This document shows positions 1 to 11,421 of a stretch of 31,368 nt of DNA, piece by piece (positions within the stretch are counted from its first letter, which is position 1; each line of letters opens with the position of its first letter). The notes beneath the pieces are model-generated. The model was not told the DNA's origin. It did no database searches and saw only the letters and a list, made by a program, of their open reading frames with translations. Origin of the DNA: Nemertoderma westbladi (Eukaryota; Xenacoelomorpha; Nemertodermatida; Nemertodermatidae); contig JAUCBJ010000628.1 in assembly GCA_032718475.1 (NCBI GenBank), positions 1 to 31,368 of the forward strand, written 5' to 3'. Made by a program: the position numbers and the translations under genes.

Positions 1-3000
1 TGTACTGCCTAACTCACCTCCACTATTCTATCCCCAGGGTGCAGTTGGCCTGTATTACTGCCTAACTCACCTCCACTATTCTATCCCCAGGGTGCAGTTG
101 GCCTGTATTGTACTGCCTAACTCACCTCCACTATTCTATCCCCAGGGTGCAGTTGGCCTGTATTGTACTGCCTAACTCACCTCCACTATTCTATCCCCAG
201 GGTGCAGTTGGCCTGTATTGTACTGCCTAACTCACCTCCACTATTCTATCCCCAGGGTGCAGTTGTGCTGTACTGCCTAACTCACCTCCACTATTCTATC
301 CCCAGGGTGCAGTTGGCCTGTATTGTACTGCCTAACTCACCTCCACTATTCTATCCCCAGGGTGCAGTTGTGCTGTACTGCCTAACTCACCTCCACTATT
401 CTATCCCCAGGGTGCAGTTGGCCTGTATTGTACTGCCTAACTCACCTCCACTATTCTATCCCCAGGGTGCAGTTGTGCTGTACTGCCTAACTCACCTCCA
501 CTATTCTATCCCCAGGGTGCAGTTGGCCTGTATTGTACTGCCTAACTCACCTCCACTATTCTATCCCCAGGGTGCAGTTGGCCTGTATGTACTGCCTAAC
601 TCACCTCCACTATTCTATCCCCAGGGTGCAGTTGTGCCTGTATTACTGCCTAACTCACCTCCACTATTCTATCCCCAGGGTGCAGTTGGCCTGTATTGTA
701 CTGCCTAACTCACCTCCACTATTCTATCCCCAGGGTGCAGTTGGCCTGTATTGTACTGCCTAACTCACCTCCACTATTCTATCCCCAGGGTGCAGTTGTG
801 CTGTACTGCCTAACTCACCTCCACTATTCTATCCCCAGGGTGCAGTTGGCCTGTATTGTACTGCCTAACTCACCTCCACTATTCTATCCCCAGGGTGCAG
901 TTGTGCTGTACTGCCTAACTCACCTCCACTATTCTATCCCCAGGGTGCAGTTGGCCTGTATTACTGCCTAACTCACCTCCACTATTCTATCCCCAGGGTG
1001 CAGTTGGCCTGTATTACTGCCTAACTCACCTCCACTATTCTATCCCCAGGGTGCAGTTGGCCTGTATTACTGCCTAACTCACCTCCACTATTCTATCCCC
1101 AGGGTGCAGTTGGCCTGTATGTACTGCCTAACTCACCTCCACTATTCTATCCCCAGGGTGCAGTTGGCCTGTATTACTGCCTAACTCACCTCCACTATTC
1201 TATCCCCAGGGTGCAGTTGGCCTGTATTGTACTGCCTAACTCACCTCCACTATTCTATCCCCAGGGTGCAGTTGGCCTGTATTGTACTGCCTAACTCACC
1301 TCCACTATTCTATCCCCAGGGTGCAGTTGTGTTGTACTGCCTAACTCACCTCCACTATTCTATCCCCAGGGTGCAGTTGGCCTGTATGTACTGCCTAACT
1401 CACCTCCACTATTCTATCCCCAGGGTGCAGTTGGCCTGTATTGTACTGCCTAACTCACCTCCACTATTCTATCCCCAGGGTGCAGTTGTGCTGTACTGCC
1501 TAACTCACCTCCACTATTCTATCCCCAGGGTGCAGTTGGCCTGTATTGTACTGCCTAACTCACCTCCACTATTCTATCCCCATGGTGCAGTTGTGCTGTA
1601 CTGCCTAACTCACCTCCACTATTCTATCCCCAGGGTGCAGTTGGCCTGTATTGTACTGCCTAACTCACCTCCACTATTCTATCCCCAGGGTGCAGTTGGC
1701 CTGTATTGTACTGCCTAACTCACCTCCACTATTCTATCCCCAGGGTGCAGTTGGCCTGTATTACTGCCTAACTCACCTCCACTATTCTATCCCCAGGGTG
1801 CAGTTGGCCTGTATTACTGCCTAACTCACCTCCACTATTCTATCCCCAGGGTGCAGTTGGCCTGTATTGTACTGCCTAACTCACCTCCACTATTCTATCC
1901 CCAGGGTGCAGTTGGCCTGTATTGTACTGCCTAACTCACCTCCACTATTCTATCCCCATGGTGCAGTTGTGCTGTACTGCCTAACTCACCTCCACTATTC
2001 TATCCCCAGGGTGCAGTTGGCCTGTATTGTACTGCCTAACTCACCTCCACTATTCTATCCCCAGGGTGCAGTTGTGCTGTACTGCCTAACTCACCTCCAC
2101 TATTCTATCCCCAGGGTGCAGTTGGCCTGTATTGTACTGCCTAACTCACCTCCACTCTTCTATCCCCATGGTGCAGTTGTGCTGTACTGCCTAACTCACC
2201 TCCACTATTCTATCCCCAGGGTGCAGTTGGCCTGTATTTTACTGCCAAACTCACCTCAACTATTCTATCCCCAGGGTGCAGTTGGCCTGTATTGTACTGC
2301 CTAACTCACCTCCACTATTCTATCCCCAGGGTGCAGTTGACCTGTATTACTGCCTAACTCACCTCCACTATTCTATCCCCATGGTGCAGTTGGCCTGTAT
2401 TACTGCCTAACTCACCTCCACTATTCTATCCCCAGGGTGCAGTTGGCCTGTATTGTACTGCCTAACTCACCTCCACTATTCTATCCCCAGGGTGCAGTTG
2501 GCCTGTATTGTACTGCCTAACTCACCTCCACTATTCTATCCCCATGGTGCAGTTGTGCTGTACTGCCTAACTCACCTCCACTATTCTATCCCCAGGGTGC
2601 AGTTGGCCTGTATTGTACTGCCTAACTCACCTCCACTATTCTATCCCCAGGGTGCAGTTGTGCTGTACTGCCTAACTCACCTCCACTATTCTATCCCCAG
2701 GGTGCAGTTGGCCTGTATTGTACTGCCTAACTCACCTCCACTATTCTATCCCCAGGGTGCAGTTGGCCTGTATTGTACTGCCTAACTCACCTCCACTATT
2801 CTATCCCCAGGGTGCAGTTGGCCTGTATTTACTGCCTAACTCACCTCCACTATTCTATCCCCAGGGTGCAGTTGGCCTGTATTGTACTGCCTAACTCACC
2901 TCCACTATTCTATCCCCAGGGTGCAGTTGGCCTGTATTACTGCCTAACTCACCTCCACTATTCTATCCCCAGGGTGCAGTTGGCCTGTATTACTGCCTAA

Positions 3001-4639
3001 CTCACCTCCACTATTCTATCCCCAGGGTGCAGTTGGCCTGTATTGTACTGCCTAACTCACCTCCACTATTCTATCCCCAGGGTGCAGTTGTGCTGTACTG
3101 CCTAACTCACCTCCACTATTCTATCCCCAGGGTGTAGTTGGCCTGTATTTTACTGCCAAACTCACCTCCACTATTCTATCCCCAGGGTGCAGTTGGCCTG
3201 TATTGTACTGCCTAACTCACCTCCACTATTCTATCCCCAGGGTGCAGTTGGCCTGTATTTTACTGCCTAACTCACCTCCACTATTCTATCCCCAGGGTGC
3301 AGTTGGCCTGTATTGTACTGCCTAACTCACCTCCACTATTCTATCCCCCGGGTGCAGTTGGCCTGTATTACTGCCTAACTCACCTCCACTATTCTATCCC
3401 CAGGGTGCAGTTGGCCTGTCTTGTACTGCCTAACTCACCTCCACTATTCTATCCCCAGGGTGCAGTTGGCCTGTATTACTGCCTAACTCACCTCCACTAT
3501 TCTATCCCCAGGGTGCAGTTGGCCTGTATTGTACTGCCTAACTCACCTCCACTATTCTATCCCCAGGGTGCAGTTGGCCTGTATTGTACTGCCTAACTCA
3601 CCTCCACTATTCTATCCCCAGGGTGCAGTTGTGCTGTACTACCTAACTCACCTCCACTATTCTATCCCCAGGGTGCAGTTGGCCTGTATTGTACTGCCTA
3701 ACTCACCTCCACTATTCTATCCCCAGGGTGCAGTTGTGCTGTACTGCCTAACTCACCTCCACTATTCTATCCCCAGGGTGCAGTTGGCCTGTATTTACTG
3801 CCTAACTCACCTCCACTATTCTATCCCCAGGGTGCAGTTGGCCTGTATTACTACCTAACTCACCTCCACTATTCTATCCCCAGGGTGCAGTTGGCCTGTA
3901 TTACTGCCTAACTCACCTCCACTATTCTATCCCCAGGGTGCAGTTGGCCTGTATTACTGCCTAACTCACCTCCACTATTCTATCCCCAGGGTGCAGTTGG
4001 CCTGTATTACTGCCTAACTCACCTCCACTATTCTATCCCCAGGGTGCAGTTGTGCTGTACTGCCTAACTCACCTCCACTATTCTATCCCCAGGGTGCAGT
4101 TGTGCTGTACTGCCTAACTCACCTCCACTATTCTATCCCCAGGGTGCAGTTGGCCTGTATTGTACTGCCTAACTCACCTCCACTATTCTATCCCCAGGGT
4201 GCAGTTGGCCTGTATTACTGCCTAACTCACCTCCACTATTCTATCCCCAGGGTGCAGTTGTGCTGTACTGCCTAACTCACCTCCACTATTCTATCCCCAG
4301 GGTGCAGTTGGCCTGTATTACTGCCTAACTCACCTCCACTATTCTATCCCCAGGGTGCAGTTGTGCTGTACTGCCTAACTCACCTCCACTATTCTATCCC
4401 CAGGGTGCAGTTGGCCTGTATTGTACTGCCTAACTCACCTCCACTATTCTATCCCCAGGGTGCAGTTGGCCTGTATTGTACTGCCTAACTCACCTCCACT
4501 ATTCTATCCCCAGGGTGCAGTTGTGTTGTACTGCCTAACTCACCTCCACTATTCTATCCACAGGGTGCAGTTGGCCTGTATTACTGCCTAACTCACCTCC
4601 ACTATTCTATCCCCAGGGTGCAGTTGGCCTGTATTGTAC
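1..4639 (-). repeat. Junction-derived minisatellite array 1 (50/53/55-bp units)
   Basis: About 85 tandem units run off the left edge. On the gene strand each 55-bp unit is 43 nt identical to the end of the PDZ7 exon, then 12 nt of intron beginning GTGAGTTAGGCA. Length variants (55, 53, 50) differ by small deletions at GTACAATACAGG. 55-mers and 50-mers often alternate, forming a 105-bp higher-order unit that is a multiple of three and creates spurious long ORFs on the plus strand. Divergence between units is very low, so the array is young or homogenised. Confidence 0.97.
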
Positions 4640-4813
4640 GCCGCCCCGCCTTCCATGATGTCCTTCACGAAGATTCCCGTATCCGTTCCCGCTATGCTGA
4701 TTCCCAGACTGTTCTTGACGTCACGTGTTACCGGGACAACGCGTACAGGACCCCATTGCGGTTCCATTGGCGACACTCTGGTCGGATCTGAAGGTCGACT
4801 GCGGGGGCGAGGT
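4597..4813 (-). CDS. MPDZ: MPDZ-like exon: first part of PDZ7-type domain
   Basis: The acceptor attattacccgcag precedes 4813 and the donor GTGGAG|GTGAGT follows 4597. The leading A completes a lysine codon and the exon ends in phase 0. It encodes a basic, proline-rich linker, then MEPQWGPVRVVPVTRDVKNS, LGISIAGTDTGIFVKDIMEG and GAAYNTGQLHPGDRIVE. WGP-RIV, SLGISI, GIF(V/I)K and GDRIVEV are all features of MPDZ PDZ7. The loop between SIAG and GIF is shorter than in vertebrates. The last 43 nt (4597-4639) are identical to the exonic part of the array unit that fills the following intron beyond the left edge of the window; the rest of PDZ7 is outside. Confidence 0.92.
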
Positions 4814-5062
4814 CTGCGGGTAATAATTAGAGTCTTATTTTACAAAAATAAAGTAACATTATTTTGTTCGACTTTCCAATCCGCATTTCCGAGGAATAGT
4901 TAAAGGAAATTTATTTTGAGGCCGAGGAAAATATGCTTTTAGTATTTGAGGAAATGGGATTATAAAGTCTTTTAAAAAAATGTCTTTCTTTTTGTAAAAG
5001 AAGCTGTTTTCCTTTAAATACAAATTGTGAGTGAATATTATATTCCAGAAAGTACAACTAAT
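4814..5062. other. Unique intron segment before the PDZ7 exon
   Basis: AT-rich unique sequence between array 2 and the PDZ7 exon acceptor. It contains the acceptor tract and several T-runs; no gene is seen. Confidence 0.6.
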
Positions 5063-6599
5063 GTACGCCCCCTACCATGGATATACGAATAAACTTACTT
5101 TGGTGCGGTAGGGGGTCTATCTGTACGGTACGCCCCCTACCATGGACACGAATAAACTTACTTTGGTGCGGTAGGGGGTCTATCTGTACGGTACGCCCCC
5201 TACCATGGATATACGAATAAACTTACTTTGGTGCGGTAGGGGGTCTATCGGTACAGTACGCCCCCTACCATGGACACGAATAAACTTACTTTGGTGCGGT
5301 AGGGGGTCTATCTGTACGGTACGCCCCCTACCGTGGATATACGAATAAACTTACTTTGGACCGGTAGGGGGTCTATCGGTACAGTACGCCCCCTACCATG
5401 GATATACGAATAAACTTACTTTGGTGCGGTAGGGGGTCTATCTGTACGGTACGCCCCCTACCATGGACACGAATAAACTTACTTTGGTGCGGTAGGGGGT
5501 CTATCTGTACGGTACGCCCCCTACCATGGATATACGAATAAACTTACTTTGGTGCGGTAGGGGGTCTATCGGTACAGTACGCCCCCTACCATGGACACGA
5601 ATAAACTTACTTTGGTGCGGTAGGGGGTCTATCTGTACGGTACGCCCCCACCGTGGATATACGAATAAACTTACTTTGGTGCGGTAGGGGGTCTATCGGT
5701 ACAGTACGCCCCCTACCATGGATATACGAATAAACTTACATTGGTGCGGTAGGGGGTCTATCTGTACGGTACGCCCCCTACCGTGGATATACGAATAAAC
5801 TTACATGGAGCGGTAGGGGGTCTATCTGTACGGTACGCCCCCTACCACGGATATACGAATAAACTTACTTTGGTGCGGTAGGGGGTCTATCTGTACGGTA
5901 CGCCCCCTACCGTGGAAACGAATAAACTTACTTTGGTGCGGTAGGGGGTCTATCTGTACGGTACGCCCCCTACCGTGGATATACGAATAAACTTACTTTG
6001 GTGCGGTAGGGGATCTATCTGTACGGTACGCCCCCTACCGTGGATATACGAATAAACTTACTTTGGTGCGGTAGGGGGTCTATCGGTACAGTACGCCCCC
6101 TACCATGGATATACGAATAAACTTACATTGGTGCGGTAGGGGGTCTATCTGTACGGTACGCCCCCTACCGTGGATATACGAATAAACTTACATGGAGCGG
6201 TAGGGGGTCTATCTGTACGGTACGCCCCCTACCACGGATATACGAATAAACTTACTTTGGTGCGGTAGGGGGTCTATCTGTACGGTACGCCCCCTACCGT
6301 GGAAACGAATAAACTTACTTTGGTGCGGTAGGGGGTCTATCTGTACGGTACGCCCCCTACCGTGGATATACGAATAAACTTACTTTGGTGCGGTAGGGGA
6401 TCTATCTGTACGGTACGCCCCCTACCGTGGATATACGAATAAACTTACTTTGGTGCGGTAGGGGGTCTATCTGTACGGTACGCCCCCTACCATGGACACG
6501 AATAAACTTACTTTGGTGCGGTAGGGGGTCTATCTGTACGGTACGCCCCCTACCATGGATATACGAATAAACTTACTTTGGAGCGGTAGGGGGTCTATC
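5063..6599 (-). repeat. Junction-derived minisatellite array 2 (63/65-bp units, hairpin-forming)
   Basis: About 24 units. On the gene strand each unit contains the last 23 nt of exon 6577-6678 (GATAGACCCCCTACCGC then CCAAA, one mismatch), the donor GTAAGTTTATTCG, and about 29 further intronic nt. CCCCCTACC and GGTAGGGGG in each unit are perfect 9-bp complements enclosing a 30-nt loop that holds the donor. A 65/63-bp alternation (GGATATACG or GGACACG) and block duplications of about 390 bp (compare 5706-5855 with 6100-6240) show higher-order expansion. Confidence 0.96.
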
Positions 6600-6678
6600 A
6601 GAACGGCCCCTTTCCGGTTCTTTAGATGACTTTTTATCTAAGAAATCTCTGACGACCAGCGACGGTATATATCGAATT
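6577..6678 (-). CDS. MPDZ: MPDZ-like exon: last strand of PDZ6-type domain plus linker
   Basis: The acceptor tttatttttctag precedes 6678 and the donor CCAAA|GTAAGT follows 6577. The first base completes CAA (Q), and the frame then reads IRYIPSLVVRDFLDKKSS and KEPERGRSDRPPTAP(K). The string IRYIP is the final PDZ6 beta strand (vertebrate IKITYVP), which confirms the splice across the 2.36-kb array intron. The other two frames have early stops. The last 23 nt are the exonic part of the 63-65 bp array unit in the following intron. Confidence 0.88.
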
Positions 6679-6828
6679 CTAGAAAAATAAATATAATAGA
6701 ACGATGTTTAACTTAATAAGGAAAAAAATTAAATACTATTAAAAATATTAATTAAAATTAAATACTAATACAGAGTTGGTCCCGGGTTGCTAATTATTAG
6801 CACGAACAATGATATTGTATGGCCTCAA

Positions 6829-9051
6829 TGTATGTCCTCTAAGTATATAAACTCACTATATATCCTCTAAATAAATAAAGTCACTGTATATCCTCTAAGT
6901 AAATAAACTCACTGTATATCCTCTAAGTAAATAAACTCACTGTATATCCTCTAAGTAAATAAACTCACTGTATATCCTCTAAGTAAATAAACTCACTGTA
7001 TATCCTCTAAGTAAATAAACTCACTGTATATCCTCTAAGTAAATAAACTCACTGTATATCCTCTAAGTAAATAAACTCACTGTATATCCTCTAAGTAAAT
7101 AAACTCACTGTATATCCTCTAAGTAAATAAACTCACTGTATATCCTCTAAGTAAATAAACTCACTGTATATCCTCTAAGTAAATAAACTCACTGTATATC
7201 CTCTAAGTAAATAAACTCACTGTATATCCTCTAAGTAAATAAACTCGCTGTATATCCTCTAAGTAAATAAACTCACTGTATATCCTCTAAGTAAATAAAC
7301 TCACTGTATATCCTCTAAGTAAATAAACTCACTGTATATCCTCTAAGTAAATAAACTCACTGTATATCCTCTAAGTAAATAAACTCACTGTATATCCTCT
7401 AAGTAAATAAACTCACTGTATATCATCTAAGTAAATAAACTTACTTTATATCCTCTAAGTAAATAAACTCACTGTATATCCTCTAAGTATATAAACTTAC
7501 TTTATATCCTCTAAGTAAATAAACTCACTGTATATCCTCTAAGTAAATAAACTCACTGTATATCCTCTAAGTAAATAAACTCACTGTATATCCTCTAAGT
7601 AAATAAACTCGCTGTATATCCTCTAAGTAAATAAAGTCACTGTATATCATCTAAGTAAATAAACTCACTGTATATCCTCTAAGTAAACAAACTCACTTTA
7701 TATCCTCTAAGTAAATAAACTCACTGTATATCCTCTAAGTAAATAAACTCACTGTATATCCTCTAAGTAAATAAACTCACTGTATATCCTCTAAGTAAAT
7801 AAACTCACTGTATATCCTCTAAGTAAATAAACTCACTGTATATCCTCTAAGTAAATAAACTCACTGTATATCCTCTAAGTAAATAAACTCACTGTATATC
7901 CTCTAAGTAAATAAACTCACTGTATATCCTCTAAGTAAATAAACTCACTGTATATCCTCTAAGTAAATAAACTCACTGTATATCCTCTAAGTAAATAAAC
8001 TCACTGTATATCCTCTAAGTAAATAAACTCACTGTATATCCTCTAAGTAAATAAACTCACTGTATATCCTCTAAGTAAATAAACTCACTGTATATCCTCT
8101 AAGTAAATAAACTCACTGTATATCCTCTAAGTAAATAAACTCACTGTATATCCTCTAAGTAAATAAACTCACTGCATATCCTCTAAGTAAATAAACTCGC
8201 TGTATATCCTCTAAGTAAATAAACTCACTGTATATCCTCTAAGTAAATAAACTCACTGTATATCCTCTAAGTAAACAAACTCACTTTATATCCTCTAAGT
8301 AAATAAACTCACTGTATATCCTCTAAGTAAATAAACTCACTGTATATCCTCTAAGTAAATAAACTCACTGTATATCCTCTAAGTAAATAAACTCACTGTA
8401 TATCCTCTAAGTAAATAAACTCACTGTATATCCTCTAAGTAAATAAAGTCACTGTATATCCTCTAAGTAAATAAACTCACTGTATATCCTCTAAGTAAAT
8501 AAACTCACTGTATATCCTCTAAGTAAATAAAGTCACTGTATATCCTCTAAGTAAATAAACTCACTGTATATCCTCTAAGTAAATAAAGTCACTGTATATC
8601 CTCTAAGTAAATAAAGTCACTGTATATCCTCTAAGTAAATAAACTCACTGTATATCCTCTAAGTAAATAAACTCACTGTATATCCTCTAAGTAAATAAAG
8701 TCACTGTATATCCTCTAAGTAAATAAAGTCACTGTATATCCTCTAAGTAAATAAACTCACTGTATATCCTCTAAGTAAATAAACTCACTGTATATCCTCT
8801 AAGTAAATAAACTCACTGTATATCCTCTAAGTAAATAAAGTCACTGTATATCCTCTAAGTAAATAAACTCACTGTATATCCTCTAAGTAAATAAACTCAC
8901 TGTATATCCTCTAAGTAAATAAACTCACTGTATATCCTCTAAGTAAATAAACTCACTGTATATCCTCTAAGTAAATAAACTCACTGTATATCCTCTAAGT
9001 AAATAAAGTCACTGTATATCCTCTAAGTAAATAAACTCACTGTATATCCTC
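6829..9051 (-). repeat. Junction-derived minisatellite array 3 (28-bp units)
   Basis: About 79 near-identical 28-bp units. On the gene strand the unit is GAGGATATACA (the last 11 nt of exon 9041-9239) followed by GTGAGTTTATTTACTTA, which carries the donor. The exon end is the first unit. The intron has only about 150 bp of unique sequence before the acceptor at 6679. Rare variants (a G for C giving ataaagtcac, or aaacaaactc) recur in clusters, a sign of local spread by unequal exchange. Confidence 0.97.
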
Positions 9052-9239
9052 GTTCTGTAAGGTTGTTTTCTTCAGGACATTCCGCGCGTCCGTGTTCGAC
9101 ATATTCTTTAGAGACTCCCCATTTATTGCGACAACGTAGTCAGCGACTTGTAGACGTCCGTCTATGTGGAGCGCGCTGCCCTTCAGTATTGTTCGGACAC
9201 AGTGACCGTTACCTCGGTCGTCCCGGACTAATGTTAGAC
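9041..9239 (-). CDS. MPDZ: MPDZ-like exon: body of PDZ6-type domain
   Basis: The acceptor ctccctgcag precedes 9239 and the donor GATATACA|GTGAG follows 9041. It enters with two bases and leaves in phase 2. It encodes GLTLVRDDRGNGHCVRTILK, then GSALHIDGRLQVADYVVAIN and GESLKNMSNTDARNVLKK, then TTLQNEDI(Q). This matches the strand order of MPDZ PDZ6, including a D-Y/C-V/I-V/L core in place of the usual GD-I/L-L. The last 11 nt of the exon (GAGGATATACA) are the exonic part of the 28-bp unit that forms the next intron. Confidence 0.92.
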
Positions 9240-9803
9240 CTGCAGGGAGAGAGTAGGTTTCGAGTGGATAGGGGGAGAGATGGTCTAGTTTTTAAGTAGT
9301 TAATAAATAAAATTGTTAATAAATAATAAAAAGCCCATTTTCAATAAATTTTATACATTTTAAACAATACATTTTAATATAATGTACTTTAATATTATTT
9401 TCATTATTATTATAATTAATTGATAATAAGTTGGCTTCAATACAGGAATTGAGTACCAAATTAATAAATTAATAATTTTTAGTTTCATGCAACAGACAAA
9501 AAAACAATAAAATAACAAACACCAAACATGCGTCGTTTATTATCCAGAGTTGTTTTCAATAAATTATGGGCTTATTTCTACTGTAAATGTAAATTAACTG
9601 TAAATGTATTTATTGTAAAACTTCAACCAGTCTTTCTACTGAGAATCATTTGGACTTGTTAAGACTTATCATGAAAATGAGACGTGCATGACTGCAACTA
9701 TTTTTACATTCGTATCTTAGTAACAGCTTACCGAATAGACACCCTATAAAACGAAAAAATAGATACCATTTAGTATTTTTCGCTGCTGAATGGAGACATA
9801 ATG
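9240..9803. other. AT-rich intron sequence without genes
   Basis: Intron 9240-12249 begins here with the PDZ6 acceptor. The rest is strongly AT-rich with many TTAATAAAT-like stretches, and no coding or structured RNA signal is apparent. Confidence 0.5.
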
Positions 9804-9807
9804 TTAA

Positions 9808-10812
9808 GGGGGGGGTACACCCCCCCTCAGGTCAAAATTTTCGTTTTTTGTTTTTTTATTTTATCTAGAGTAGAATTTAATGCGGATTTCAAATCTGGAA
9901 ACGGCTTAGCGAGATCTCTTTTACTTCTTCTGTGTAAAGGCTTATTATAAAATTATGCGGAAATTTTTATATAATTTTGAATGTTTCTTAAGGTTGTCTC
10001 ATTATTCCATGACTATTTATTACTAAATGACAAAATAGTATGCGATCAAATTAATACGCCAAAATGAAATTTGTTCACGTGCTGCGCGAAGTGATTTTTG
10101 GCAAGCACTCTAAATTATTTTAACAGGTTGTTAAAAGTGGGTAGGGGTTTTTTTGAACCAAATTTCATGAAATCCATTGAAAAATCACAAAATATGGATA
10201 GGGGATAAACAATGGGAAAAGAAAAGGAGATACCAGTACTGAAAATAGCGGGAACATTTGAAATATATTGTTCTTAAACTTTAAATGCGTTTATCTCGGA
10301 ATTGTATTTTTCACATTCAAAATACTACTACTCAGCCATTTCTTAACCAATTTTCGAAATTTTTTTTTTGTTTGATTTCTTTTCGGGTTGTGATCAAAAG
10401 TTATCGGTTAGAATTTTGAATTGTGCCATATTAATTTCTTGAAATTAGTTAATATCTAATAAGTAATAATTAATATTAGTTAATAATATTTAAAAAATAT
10501 TTAAGACCTAAATAAAAAATGTAACCGATAAGTTTTGTGGAGTCGAGGATGCTGATTCAGAAAAACCAAGTTTCGAAAATTTTCGCCCAAAATTGTGAGA
10601 CTAGTAGTGTTTTTAGGGAAATTAACAATTTCGCTGGTGGCCGCTAGAGGGCGACGAAAATTTGAAAAAATTTTTTTGAACCCAATCTTTGGCCATATGT
10701 TAATCCCACGAAAGGTATAAAATATACAAAACTACACACAAGCAGAAATTATAGCCATTTACAAAAAAGGTCCATAGGGGGGTGTACCCCCCCCCCCCCC
10801 CCCCCCCCCCCC
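9808..10812. mobile_element. TTAA-flanked non-autonomous DNA transposon (MITE-like, ~1 kb)
   Basis: The element is bounded by TTAA at 9804-9807 and 10813-10816. The left end is a run of eight G, then TACAC, then six C. The right end is GGGGGGTGTAC followed by 26 C. The ends are therefore inverted copies of each other, with the right C-run expanded. TTAA target duplication is typical of piggyBac-superfamily and some other cut-and-paste elements. There is no transposase ORF inside, only AT-rich sequence, so it would need a transposase in trans. Confidence 0.72.
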
Positions 10813-10975
10813 TTAAATTAACCATGAATCACTCCCTCTAATCGCACACGGCCATCATTAAGGTCATTAAAAACAAACAACACAAAATGACCCGGCTCTG
10901 GGACTAAAAACTACGCCTGACTCAACACTAAAACATGGCCCCTTCCACCTGGCGTAAATATAACTTGCATTCACA

Positions 10976-11175
10976 TCTCACGGAGGTCGCGCGTTCGATC
11001 CCCGCATGGGTCCAGGGGAGTTTACCTATCTGCATTCTTTAAATGGACTATAGACAGGGCGTATCTCTGCCTTGCACTCTTAAATGGTAGCTAAATGAGT
11101 ACCGGAGTTTCCTATGGGGAGTATAGTTCTGCGGGGACCGCACTGGAAATAAGTCGTTAGAATTTGTGCACAATC
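10976..11175 (+). mobile_element. tRNA-derived SINE fragment
   Basis: GAGGTCGCGCGTTCGATCCCCGC (10983-11005) resembles a tRNA T-arm with RNA polymerase III B box (GTTCGATCC). The usual A box is absent upstream, so the head is truncated or diverged. The following 150 bp are non-tRNA and include a GC-rich patch (CTGCGGGGACCGCACTGG). I do not recognise the SINE family and cannot set the ends precisely. Confidence 0.45.
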
Positions 11176-11421
11176 ACTAGCCTAACAGGAGAAGAAACCT
11201 TTGCCTCAAACTAACCCGAACTACAACACACCAAAGGGAACTGCACAAATACTATGGCAATTATTCTAGGAGAGAGAAAAATACATGAAATACGGATTGA
11301 AACAGGAACCTCTGAAAATAACTATTTATTTTACAAAGCAAGTTACATTTTTTTGTCCGACTTTATAAGCTTCCGCATTTTCTTCCGAATATTATTCTAA
11401 TTGTTGATCTGCGTGCCAAAT

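Noticed and set aside
163-3858. Many plus-strand ORFs rich in LTHLHYSIPRVQLAC and LPNSPPLFYPQGAV
   Set aside because: They are readings of the antisense strand of array 1; long only because 105-bp dimers keep a frame open. No start context, no independent coding signal.
4634-4903. Plus-strand ORF over the PDZ7 exon
   Set aside because: Antisense of a well-supported exon.
1-9051. CRISPR-like or telomeric/centromeric satellite arrays
   Set aside because: Units are contiguous without unique spacers, the DNA is eukaryotic, and each array is anchored to a PDZ exon end, so they are intronic minisatellites.
10787-10812. Homopolymer C/G runs (also 14541-14556, 17797-17821, 17985-18013) as functional sites
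   Set aside because: Lengths are unreliable in assemblies and simple slippage explains them.
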